A stretch of DNA of 58,599 nucleotides, taken from positions 1 through 58,599 of the forward strand of contig ML977059.1 in NCBI GenBank assembly GCA_010015675.1, in the 5' to 3' direction. Origin of the DNA: Byssothecium circinans. Its lineage: Eukaryota > Ascomycota > Dothideomycetes > Pleosporales > Massarinaceae. Both the position numbers and the translations under genes were made by a program. Shown in pieces: positions 11,738-22,034 of the stretch (positions are counted from its first letter, which is position 1; each line of letters begins with the position of its first letter). The notes under the pieces were generated by a model. That model made no database searches. It had not been told where the DNA came from and worked only from the letters and a program-made list of their open reading frames with translations.

Positions 11738-12766
11738 GATGGGATCAAGTACCAAAAGTCGTTCACACGAGCAATACGCTCCCGTAGCAGTGGTTCAGTG
11801 GCACTGTTTTATACGCGACGAGCACTTCGCCTTCCGACTTCGCATCTACCCGGGTTTTAGCGGCTTCGCCATCAATAATACAGAACGACCAGTACCCCTC
11901 ATCCAAGAACGCTACTTTCATGGCGGTGTTCGCCTAGCGACCATTAAGAGTGGCAGTTTAAACAAGCGTTGAGGTCATGCTCGGGAGAGGTATGCACGAC
12001 GTTGAAGCTTCGCCACTAGGTAATCGACACCCTTCGCATATCCGTTCGAATCGTTCGAATAGAGGGGCTTCTGAATGGCATCAAGCACGCATGAGATGGT
12101 ATCATACACCATTCCGTCCCACTTGCGCAAATAGGTGTAGGCTAAAGACATGCGCGGATTCTTGAACGGAAATGCGTCGTTCTCCGCACTTTTCAAAGCA
12201 TTCACGAGTTTTCGCCGCCTCGAACGGCGTTATCTCTCGTCATGGATCCTAGGAGAGAGGGGATCGCTCTCGAGCTCTATGTCGTTACGACCCCGGCCAA
12301 TCACGCAATTGCTTCACGACGAATCAACCACGATCGTCTAACGACCTTAACCCACCACCCAAAACATCATCAACAGACCGACTTGCGTGCTTGGACTCGA
12401 AGACAAGCATTTGCCGTTGTATTTGGCGGTGTTAGGGTCGCGGTGCGTTCCACATATGTATGTGTAGCGCCACAGAACAAGCCGTCAATGTAACATTCAC
12501 GCCGTGGCTGCTAGGTATCCAGGTGCAAGCCTCATATCGCCTGGGAAACATGTCATGCAATCTCAGCAACCGGAAGACCCCACTGCCTGGTCGCCGGCAT
12601 CTCTGAAAAATTCTTGCATCTAGGGGGATGATGCACGCCCAGTTCACCTATAAAGCTACTCACTAGAGCTTTGCTTTATGGTAAGGACCGTAACAAAATT
12701 CTTGCTCACAACTACCTGCGCGGTATTTCGCACCTTATAGCTACCATCCCGCCAGAGCGAATCAAG
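11738..12766. promoter_or_regulatory. Shared divergent promoter region, dioxygenase/transporter
   Basis: About 1 kb separates two divergent genes that may work in one pathway, so a shared control region is plausible. I looked for the CACGTG core used by sulfur regulators and did not see it. An unsupported minus-strand open frame lies at about 11975-12235 and is listed under rejected items. Confidence 0.45.
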
Positions 12767-14756
12767 ATGACGAAATCTCCGCTGTCAGATGCATCGCCCA
12801 TTGCCGTGGTTCCCGATGTCGCCAAGCCTGCGGACGATCTGGCTCCAAGTTCCTCTGCGAGTGATGCGGAGGTTCACAAGTCTGGGCTCAAAAAAGATGC
12901 CTCTACCTTTGCGGCCGCAGGGCTCAAGTCGCGGTTGTACAAGCCGATCGATTCATACGAGGGGAAGCATCGATATGATCCAGATTTCGACTGGGAACCG
13001 GAGGAGGAGAGACGGGTAGTAAGGAAGGTGAGGACTTTGATGGTGCGATAGAAGGAGGTGCATGTAACTGACAAAGTTTTACAGATTGATAAGAGGATTT
13101 GCACTTGGGTTTGCTTGATGTTCTTCGCCCTCCAGCTGGATCGTGGGAATATCTCGCAGGCGCTCAGTGACAACTTGTTATCGGACTTGAAGATGAACAC
13201 GAACGACTACAATACTGGACAGACTATTTTTTTCCTTTGCTTTTTGTTTGCGGAGTTGCCGTCCCAGCTCATCAGCAAGAAGATTGGGCCGGATAACTGG
13301 ATTCGTTAGTTCTTCCCTCACATAATTTCACATATGCGTACGGGGTATTAATCATGTACAGCTGTTCAGATGTGAGGACCATTTTGGTATTTAACGGCGG
13401 CGTGATACTAATTGTTTTCCAGGGTGTCCTGGAGTTTGGTTGCCTCAATGCAAGCTTTCCTCAGCGGTCGGACTTCGTTCTACGCCTGTCGAGCCTTGCT
13501 AGGTCTTATCGAGGGTGGCTTCATTGTAAGTGATCTTCCACCGTTTTATCATTCAGAAGCAGGCAGAATTTTAACACTGAACAGCCGGATAACATCCTCT
13601 ATCTCTCGTACTGGTACACGGGCTGGGAGTTGCCGGCAAGACTAAGCTGGTTCTGGGTATCCTACCAATCGACTCAAATCATCTCCGCTTTCTTCGCCTA
13701 CGGCATCCTGAGACTTCGCGGGCACAACGGCATGGAAGGGTGGCGCTGGCTTTTCGCACTCGAAGGCATGCTTACAGGCCTCATCGGCGTCGTCTCCTGG
13801 TTCTACCTCCCCCCTTCTCCCACGCAAACGGCGAGTAAGTTCCGTGGCAAGGATGGTTGGTTCAATGAACATGAAGAGAAGATCAGTAAGTCTTTCATTT
13901 TCCTTCCCACCGGAGGATGTTTTCTGATTATAGCAGTGGTGAACCGCATCCTTCGTGACGACCCTTCGAAAGGCGACATGCACAACCGCCAAGCCCTCTC
14001 CCCTATGATGTTTTGGGAATGCATCAAAGACTACCACATGTGGCCCATCTACATCATAGGTCTATCCTGGCTCATCCCCTCATCACCCATGACCTCCTAT
14101 CTAACCCTCCAACTCAGATCCGTCGGCTTCGGCACCTTCGACACGAATCTCCTCACCGTAAGCCCCCCTCCCTCGATGCCATGAAAACGCCTATTAACCG
14201 CCAAACCCCGTAGATCCCCGCCTACGTCCTCTTCATCCTCCAACTCCTCCTCTGGACCTGGCTCTCGGAGCGCCTAAACCAGCGCTTCCTCCTCGGCCTC
14301 TGCTCGCAAATCTACGTCCTCCCCCTCGTCATCGCGCTCCGCGTCCTCCCCGCCAGCGCCTCCCCCTGGACCCGCTGGGCGCTCGCCAGCCTCCTCGTCG
14401 GCCACCCCTACGTCCACGCCATCCTCGTAGCCATCACGTCGCGCAACGCCGGCACGGTGCGCACGCGCACCGTCGCCTCCGCCCTATACAACATGTTTGT
14501 CCAGGCCTCCTCCATCATCAGCCAGAACGTGTACCGCGAGGATGATAAGCCGTTCTATCGCAGGGGCAACTCGGTCTTGATTGCCATTGCGTGCTGGAAT
14601 ATGGTCATGTTTGTGGGCGCCAAGGTCTACTATGTGAGGGTTAATCGCAGGAGGGAGGCTGTTTGGGGGCGGATGAGTAGGGAGGAGAGGGAGACGTATT
14701 TGGAAACGACGACGGATGAGGGGAATAAGAGGTTGGATTTTCGGTTTGCGCATTAG
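12767..14756 (+). CDS. MFS anion:cation symporter, Dal5/Seo1/Soa1-type transporter
   Basis: Seven exons: 12767-13027, 13085-13304, 13362-13371, 13423-13525, 13585-13885, 13937-14157 and 14214-14756; 552 aa. The N-terminal about 80 residues are cytoplasmic and polar. MFS segments follow: [78 protein letters not shown]. The loop [18 protein letters not shown] is characteristic of the fungal allantoate-permease (ACS) family. Members carry allantoate, ureidosuccinate, biotin, nicotinate, and in yeast Soa1 sulfate and sulfonates. Exon 3 is only 10 nt, but both flanking joins restore the expected P-V-Q-M-V sequence. Adjacent to the TauD gene, a sulfonate substrate is plausible but unproven. Codon use becomes strongly C-rich in exon 7. 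Confidence 0.92.
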
Positions 14757-15519
14757 TTGAGGGTGGTTTTGTGGGGGGCGCGGAGCGGGGGACAGGAGAG
14801 GGAGATGAGATGGGGAACGGTTATGGGTGGGTGTTAGGTGTTGGTAAGAATGAGGGGGGAGGGGGGAGGGGCAGTTGTGTTGAATAACGAATGTACTGTA
14901 CATGTACCTTGTACTCTTTTGTTTTTGAAAACATCTCCTTGGGGTTGGAGCTAAAAAGACATGTACAGTACAGAGTACAGTACAGTATATATAGAACTAG
15001 GCCCAAACAAAGACTTTGAAAAAAATTCTTCATCACATTATAACTGCGTTGTTCCGGTTTTGCAGGTTCAGACAATGTCGCGAAGCGTAACTAGACTCTT
15101 GACAGGACGTTCTATGTGCGTTGATTTGGTAGTGCGTATGTAGAGCTAGCTTGTTTCGAGGTAGGGGACAAGATGGTGGGGGATTTCGGGGGTCCGTTGG
15201 GGTTTTGCGGAAGAGGAGGATCTGGACATGCATGTGGACGGAACTCGTCATCTAGAAAGAGGAAGAAAAAGATACTAAAAGAGCAAAAGCGGTTGATTGA
15301 TCCGGAAGATAGATAAATCCGCAAGAGAAAGAAAAATCAAGCTAGCTATGAGATGTTTAAAGCTACCGAACGCAAAGCAAACTACTACCCACCCGCTCGC
15401 CTCGCCCGGTCGTAGGCAAGATGTAAGAAAGCAAGCAATGTTAATAAGTAAAAAGCGAAAAAAGACAAAGAAAAAAGTAACTTGCCCGAACCACAAAACG
15501 CCCCCAGAACTCCAAACTT
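14757..15519. other. Convergent intergenic region with inverted repeat
   Basis: This lies between the 3' ends of the transporter (+) and the zinc-cluster gene (-). GTAC-rich sequence makes an inverted repeat at 14893-14971, annotated separately. No gene was recognised. Confidence 0.5.
14893..14971. repeat. 13-bp perfect inverted repeat (GTACTGTACATGT)
   Basis: The left arm is 14893-14905 and the right arm 14959-14971, separated by 53 bases. Each arm is itself rich in GTAC palindromes, and further GTACAG copies follow to about 14985. It could be a 3'-end hairpin of the transporter transcript or the ends of a small element. Confidence 0.75.
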
Positions 15520-18303
15520 TCACATCTCCCCGTCGAACTCCATCTCCTCATCAAACTCCACCCCCCCCTCTCCTTCTCCTTCTCCGTCTCCATCTCCGTC
15601 TCCGTCTCCCTCCCACCCTTCATCCCCTTCGTCCCCCCCAACCCCAGCATTAACATTCGCAACCAGCAACCCCTCCTGCATCAAAAACCCCACATCCGCC
15701 CTAGCCCTCACCCTGCGCACCTCATCCCCCTCATCCTCCTCCCTAGACTTCCCCTCCTTCTCATACGCCGCAGCCATCGCACTCGAGTCGCCCTCGAAAA
15801 CCTCCCCGAACTCTTCCTCACACCGCCCACACAGCCTCAAGCCACACCCATCTCGCATCTCATCGTCCACGAGAGACGGCTGCCCAGCACAGCAGCGATA
15901 CCTCGCCACGCTAAAGCACATGGCGCACCATTTCGCCAACTCGCGCTGCACCGCCTCGCTCCGCCCCACCGCGCCCAGCAGCGCGTCAAACGCCGTATCG
16001 TGCTCGTGCGCTTCTTCCACACTCGCGTCGTCCAGCGGCTGCATGTCATGCCCCGGACACGCAATGACCTGCAGCCGCGAAAACGTGCACACCTGGCACA
16101 TGGTCGTCGGCACATCGTAGCTCTCGCTATGCCCGCCCGCTATCTCCGTGTACCCCGTCCCATCGGGCCACGCGAGCACATGCACCGTCTTCTCAAACAG
16201 CCCCGTTAGGCTCAGCGCCGGCATCTCGCAGAAACTGCACTCTTGCGGCGCGGGGGGCGCGCTGAGGTCGCTGTGGAAGACCACGGGGTGCGCGAAGCAG
16301 GTGCGGATTTTGGTGATTTTGCCGCGTCGCCCTTCGATGTCTTCCATTTCCATGTCCGGGGTTGCTTCGCGCGTGGGGGTCGAGGGCGAGGTCGAGTCGT
16401 CGAGGTCGTCCATGTCCTCGGCAGTGAAGAAGGTGGCGTTGGGCATGGCGACGTCGGGGGCGATGTCGCTGAGGCCTTGGTGTTGTTCTCCTGGGTGCGG
16501 TTTACTGCTGTTACTACTGCTCTCGCCGACTTTCTTCTTGCCTTCTTTTTTGGATAGTTCGGCGACGGGCGTTTCGTAGAAGGTACATGGCCTTTTTGTC
16601 TTTTTGCAGTGCTTGCATGGCGGTTTATCCGTCTTGCGCTTGAGCGAGCAGCGTTTTTTGAGGAGGCGGCAGTTTGTGCAGTTTGTGAATTTTCGGTCGG
16701 GGCCGCTCATGATGCGGTCGATGTCGATGCGTGAGGTCTTGTATCCGCCAGGTGGTAACATAGGCTCACATGTTTCTGGCAGATCGGCGTCGAAGCACTC
16801 GTCGCAGAAGTCTCCTTGGATACCGCCCGTCTCGAAGGAACAAACTTCTTGACCTGCTTCATTGCAGTTGCCGCAGCGACCTTTGACCTTGGGCCCCACG
16901 ATCGGCTGGCAGGGAATTTCGTCGTCTTTGCACTGGGTGCAGGGGAATTCGCCGGTCTCGACTGCGGAACAGTCCTGGAGTTGTTGACGGCAGGACTTGC
17001 AGCCTCGGGCTATTGGGTGGCCGGTTAGGTCGTAGAGGTCTTTGCGGGGATCCCTGATGGGTTCTTGCGCGGAGAGTCCGGGTGTTGTCTGGCGGAAGCG
17101 GGCGCGGCGTTCTGCTTGCTCGCGCTCGTCCTCGGTGTCAAGGATAGAGTGGCTGGAGGATTGTTAGCCTTGGTCCTCGTGTACAGTCATGCGTCAAAAC
17201 TCTGGCGACGTTTTGCTGATTTCGATTTGCTGATTTCAAGTTGAAGAAAGTGTTGCCGAGATTTTGCACTGGACTACAAGTCGGGGGTGAGCAACTTACC
17301 CGTCTGGCCAGTTGAACTCTGCGTTGGTCACGTTCAAAACATTGCCAAAGGCTTTGAACTTGAACCTGACAATGAACTTCGGAATTCGCTCTTGCGGCGC
17401 CACTGCTTTCTTCTTCCCTTTGCCTTTACCCTTGGCCTTGGCTTTCCTTGCTTTCGCTTCGCTGCGCTTCTGCGCTTCTTTTCGGGCCTCTGCGGCGGGA
17501 TCGAAATCACCGCTATAGTCTGCATCGAGCTATATGGTAACCATAATTAGCAACTCATCAGTTCATAGCAGGAAGCATGAGCGATGCGTGACACATACAT
17601 GTGTTGTCTTGATCTTTCTCCGGTCAATATTCGTCCTCAGACCATATGAAGCGACTGGATCGTCCGTGGGCATCGGGAACTCTTCTTCATCGAGCTGCTC
17701 GGAAGGCGTTGGCGAAGGACTCCTCTCCGACTCTTGCAGGGGACTCATCATTCCCATTGGTCTAGATGGGCCTTCTCCATTCTCTCTCGCTTCATTCTGT
17801 TGATCGAGAGTAAGGCTCGACATTCGTCCGCGAATCCCAGTCGGGACGTTGGACTGCCCTTCGTTATCGGCGTCATCTTCATTGTCCGACTCAACGAACG
17901 GACCGGTGCAGCGTCCATTGCCGAACAATGATGTAGTTTCCGTCTTCTTCTCTGTCTGCGCATTAGTATCCTCATCGTTGGAGGACTGGTTCGATTGCCC
18001 GCTATCCCCACCGCCACCGAATAGAGAATTTCGTGGCTTCTTCTTCTTGCCGGTCGATTGCTCTGCATCTTCGTCGTCGGAGCGTCTTGGCGACTTCTTC
18101 CCCTTGACCGGTTTCCTTTCACGAGTTGCGGCTTCGAACGAGCCATTAAATGGTGGTGCGGCTTCGTCATTGGAATCCTCGACGTCGGCGATGACGGTGG
18201 CACCCACTTCGCGATCGTCGGCGATGAACAGCTCGTTCGCATCGTCCTCTCCGTGCAAAGGGTTCAGATTGCAGGCTAGCTCTACTTCCGACTCTTCCGC
18301 CAT
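15520..18303 (-). CDS. Cysteine-rich protein with three consecutive Zn2Cys6-like modules
   Basis: Three exons: 18303-17599, 17529-17300 and 17152-15520; 855 aa. Residues 1-235 are acidic, Ser-rich and disordered; about 250-280 is an Ala/Lys-rich coil-like stretch. Three cysteine modules follow: C363-x2-C-x6-C-x9-C-x2-C-x6-C393; C405-x2-C-x7-C-x11-C-x2-C-x8-C440; and C470-x2-C-x6-C-x10-C-x2-C-x6-C501. Only the third has the basic loop (RLLKKRCSLKRKTDKPP) expected of DNA-binding fungal zinc clusters; the first two are acidic. The C-terminal half has more CxxC pairs (ECSFC, MCQVC, KWCAMC, LCGRC), like a RING-type or treble-clef ladder, then an acidic GDGEGE tail encoded by a 6-bp repeat. A nuclear regulator is likely but unproven. 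I do not recognise the family. Confidence 0.8.
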
Positions 18304-19567
18304 ACCGAACTGATATTGTTGTTAAAGATGTGCTGTAGCCTAATCTTGGAAGATGAAGCGTGGACAATTCAGTAATTACGTTATCACGCAGTGAAGTGGT
18401 TAGTACCGATAGGGGCGTAGTTTGAAATCGAGGTGAGAGAATTGATGATGTTCGTGCAGATTCGTTTGTCAACTGTAAGTCCAGCGTACAGAACAAAATG
18501 AAATAAGGCTGAGAGATGTGGCAGTTGATTGGGTGTTATTAGTCGGCCGAATGATAATATTGGATATCTTGATACGCTCTTCGGCTGGCAGAGTGAGATA
18601 ACACAAGCCGGTTTGTGCTGACTCCGTGTGATGTTATCGCATGTTCGTCAAAGAGCAATTTACGGTGGGCCTTGTTCGACTGGCAGATGCGTGTGTGAAC
18701 TTTGTTGCGTAGATTTGGCGGTAGAGGCTCGAGAAAGTAGCAAGCTGGCAGATTCTTTGAGTTGAGGCCTCGGTAGGAGGTAAGGTTACGTGACTTTTGG
18801 TGGATAGGGTTGTAGTGAAGGAGATTGTAGAGAGATGAGAAGTTGAGTCTGGTTTGGATTGGAGATGAAGAAGACAAGAGGATGCGACAGAAGGCGAGAT
18901 ACTTGAATGACGCTGGGACACGAATGACTTGCGAGGGCGTTTGTTCCTTGGCATGTACTAAGGCGAGAGCCCTGAGGATGAGCTGATAATATAACATTCC
19001 CAAGTCCTGAGGCCTGATCCGATTGACCAGAAATAGCTGAAATGACTGAAGAAGAGCAGGAACAATCCCCTGAGCTGTTCAGGATCTCGTCGTCATACTG
19101 CTGTCGGGCCTGTGAAGGGATAAGGAAGTTCGCCTGGTTAGTTGAGAATGCAGGGACAAGATCTCAGCCAAGGAAGCCATGCGCTTGTCCAACATAGGGT
19201 ATTTATGCGGCTCAATGATCTTTCACTTGACTTTGTAGAAAGCTCGTGATCTTGATGTAAGCCAATGCAGTTCCGATTCTAGTATCGTGTTCAATCGCTG
19301 ATGGTGCCGCAGAGCACTCTAGCTGTACATCTTGTCATAAGATCCTCCACTGCTCGTCGAGATGCCAGCAATCGAATTCTTGCAAAGGAGAGGTTAGATG
19401 GACGAAAGATATTCCGAGGGCGGCAGCTTTCTGGCTTTTGCCTTAGTAATCAGCGAACACGGACCCCACCCGAAAAATCAAGCAATCGCTGGCAAAACTC
19501 TTCTCTTCCGCCTCTCGAACACCACCATGATCTTACAAAACTCTCTCGGCGTCCGCTCCTGGACGGC
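18304..19567. promoter_or_regulatory. Divergent intergenic region
   Basis: This is the upstream region of both the zinc-cluster gene (-) and the histidine-phosphatase gene (+). Open frames at 18540-19000 look like noise: they overlap in two frames, are Ser/Leu-rich and show no domain. No clear regulatory site was recognised. Confidence 0.45.
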
Positions 19568-20663
19568 ATGGCGAGGCAGGTGAAGTTATTTTTGATCCGC
19601 CATGGCGAAACAGTAGACAACGTCGCTCAGCTTTAGTAAGGCATTTTCTCTTATGGCTGGAATCGCAGGTAACCTGTACAGCGCTGGAAACAGAGACTCG
19701 GCCCTCACCAACCACGGCTATCAGCAGGCCACCCGCCTAGGCCAGCATTTCAGAGCCCTCGGGCTGACGTTTACGCACATTTTCTCCTCCCACCTGCAGC
19801 GAGCAGCCAAGACCGCAGCCTTGATCAGGGACGCTCAAGTCTCGCTGGTGAGTGACAATGGCTCCGCGAAAACGGTTCCAGAAGTCGTGCGGCTGCCAGC
19901 TCTGATGGAGCAAGGCTTTGGTTACTACGAGGGCAAGAAGTTCCACGAGCGGCCGATCGATTTGAAGCTGTCTGGAAAGGAGCTTTATCGGCTGGCACAC
20001 AAGAACGAGCCCGGCTTCGTGGACGTTGAATCGAAGGAGTCAATGGACCGGCGCGCGGATGGCTTCCTTGATGAACGTCTTCTGCCCCTGTTGAACGGCT
20101 CGACAGACGAGCCAGAACGTGTCATCGCAATTGTCTCGCACGGCATCATGCTCTCGACCTTGTGGAAGCGTCTGCTGCTACGACTTCCGGCGAAGAGCGT
20201 CGCTTTGTCTCCGGAGCTCGCGGCCACCGCTCGCAATACCCTTGAGCATCTTGGTGGCTGGTCCAATACCGGATATTTAGAGCTGCTCATGACGCGTGAA
20301 CTGGCGCAAGATCTAGTCGTGCCTCTGGGAGCGCCTCTCGCTCCGGTTCCTGACCCGCCTGCACCCGACCCATGCGAAAGAGGCGTGGTTGAAGTGACTC
20401 CATCTTCCGAAACGAAAGATTCTACTACCGGCATGAGTTTTACGTCTTCGGACCTTGCGACGACAGCCTCCGAGACTGTACCTGTCAGTGCCGAACCCGC
20501 TTTTCCTAGGCTCGCCGATGGATGGATGACTGTCATTAAAACCATCAACGGAAAGGATCACCTCATTGGCTTGAAACGCACTGGTGGTGGAGTTGGAAGC
20601 TCACGTTACGATGCGTCACAAAAGAGCATTGACAGCTTCTTCAAACGGAAAAAGCTGGAGTGA
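19568..20663 (+). CDS. Histidine phosphatase (phosphoglycerate-mutase fold) with C-terminal PIP-box
   Basis: Two exons: 19568-19635 and 19682-20663, with a 46-bp intron; 349 aa. The catalytic RHG is in LFLIRHGETVDNVAQLYAG near residue 12. The Arg in HLQRAAKTA, the acid in EQGFGYYEGK and the second His in AIVSHGIMLSTLWKRLL complete the family's site. The catalytic domain takes about 220 residues. A Pro/Ser-rich linker follows, then DGWMTVIKTINGKDHLIGLKR and a tail ending QKSIDSFFKRKKLE. That tail matches the PCNA-interacting PIP-box (Q-x-x-I-x-x-F-F) followed by a basic patch, which would link this phosphatase to the replication clamp. Substrate is unknown; the family includes sugar-phosphate, nucleotide and protein phosphatases. 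The fold call is firm; the PIP-box function is inferred. Confidence 0.9.
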
Positions 20664-20727
20664 AGCGTTGGTCGTTGGCCTTGAATGAGCCCATGAGGCG
20701 CACACAACATAAGCATTTCATGCCATA

Positions 20728-21070
20728 GGTAAGACCAGCCCGCTTTTTCTTCTGTCTCCCATTGCAATGATGAAAAACCAATATTCACAGTTCTGAACTA
20801 TTGTGTGGACTCAAATTGTTCCAACTGCTGTCTGATCTTGCAATTACCCTCTCTGTTCTGCTGTCACTTCTCATATTGAAATTTGCTGACAATGACTTCA
20901 GGTACGCATTACTCACTTCCCGCTATCGTTCCCTTGCATGAGGAGAAAACAATTATTCACAGACCTGTTCCGAATTCTATGTGGACACTGATTGTTCAAA
21001 CATCTACTGATCTCGCAACACCCATCACGCGCTTTGTATTGAAAAATTTGTGAGCCTTGCTGAGTTTTGC
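20728..21070. repeat. Diverged tandem duplication, period about 173 bp, with intron-like segments
   Basis: Two related copies start at 20728 and 20901. Shared blocks include CCCGCT, the ATTCACAG junction, TGTGGACTC/TGTGGACAC followed by ATTGTTC, and CTGATCTTGCAA/CTGATCTCGCAA. Each copy begins with a GT(A)-type donor-like sequence and has ATTCACAG 61-62 bases later, like a short intron. No open coding frame is carried. Confidence 0.55.
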
Positions 21071-21345
21071 ACAGATTTTAATTCCAACCCCGCGCTTTGG
21101 ACACGTCAATACATTCGGTCCACAACCCATCCGAGGTGCAGAACCAAGCTTATGTGTATTGCTTCTTGTAGTAGTGAGAAGGATTGTGGTAGCTTGGGTA
21201 CAGCAGCAGACGTTTCAGCGCCCAAAGCAATATAATACAATCCCATACCTACAGGAGCTCTATGTCCTTGCTCGATACATTATCCCCGTCTCCATCTGTC
21301 CTACATACTATTCTCTAACCCAAGCAGCGTACCAACAACACGGCA

Positions 21346-22034
21346 CTACTGCGAAGGCGCAGCCCCTGATCCCGGCAATGCCGGCGTCTCACTCCCATCC
21401 CTCTTCCCACTACTACTCAGTTCAAATACATCCAAGTACGCAGCACCACTGAAGAAATTCGCCTCAAACTCGACAACGAAGCTACGCCAGTTCAGATCCA
21501 AGTATTTAGCAGCATCAGACGAGAAGCTAACGGTGCCGAAGCCGTGCAGCGCGTTGTTCGCATACGAGATAGTGGCGCGGGCGTCCATCAGCAGTGTTGC
21601 TTCTGTGGTGTTGATGGTGAAGGTGTTGGTATAGAACTATATGATCATCAGCTTTACAACGCAGAACGAGAAGAAGAAGAAGACGAAAGGAGGGGAGTTC
21701 CAAAGGGGCGGAGAAAAAGAAAACGTACACCGATAGCGCCCGCACCAGCCGGAGGAATAACCTCATAAGCCGCACCGATATTAACAATGGTCCCGGTAAT
21801 GGCGCCAGTCACATTTCCGCCGCGGTTCTCGTAGCGCGCTGTCATGCCATAGATGGTGGAGACGTTGACGGGGAGGTTGGTGAGCTGGTCGATGTGGATG
21901 AAGGGCGTGAGCGTGGGGGGATTGAAGCGTGTTGGGATTGTGGAGTTGGGGCTTCCTGCCTGGCAGGACACGGGGGTTGCAGCGCTGAGGGCGAGGAAGG
22001 GGAGGAGGAGAGGGAGAGTGAGGGAGTTGCGCAT
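21346..22034 (-). CDS. Small secreted protein, DUF3237-like
   Basis: Two exons: 22034-21729 and 21636-21346; 198 aa. Residues 1-25 form a clear signal peptide (LTLPLLLPFLALSAATPVSC, cleavage around SCQA). The mature part reads like the DUF3237 beta-barrel family: YENRGGNVTGAITGTIVNIG, then AAYEVIPPAGAGAIGFYTN and SYANNALHGFGTVSFSSDAA. The Ser/Gly-rich C-terminus looks unstructured. N-glycosylation sequons are visible (NST, NVS, NVT, NTT). DUF3237 has no settled function. Secretion and small size make an apoplastic or cell-wall role possible, but it is cysteine-poor, unlike many effectors. It converges on the phosphatase gene. Confidence 0.75.

Noticed and set aside
11975..12235. Minus-strand frame of about 85 codons (SLAYTYLRKWDGMVYDTISC).
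   Set aside because: Reads somewhat like protein, but it begins with a GTG or an internal ATG, has no upstream exon in phase and no known domain. Left as part of the divergent promoter region.
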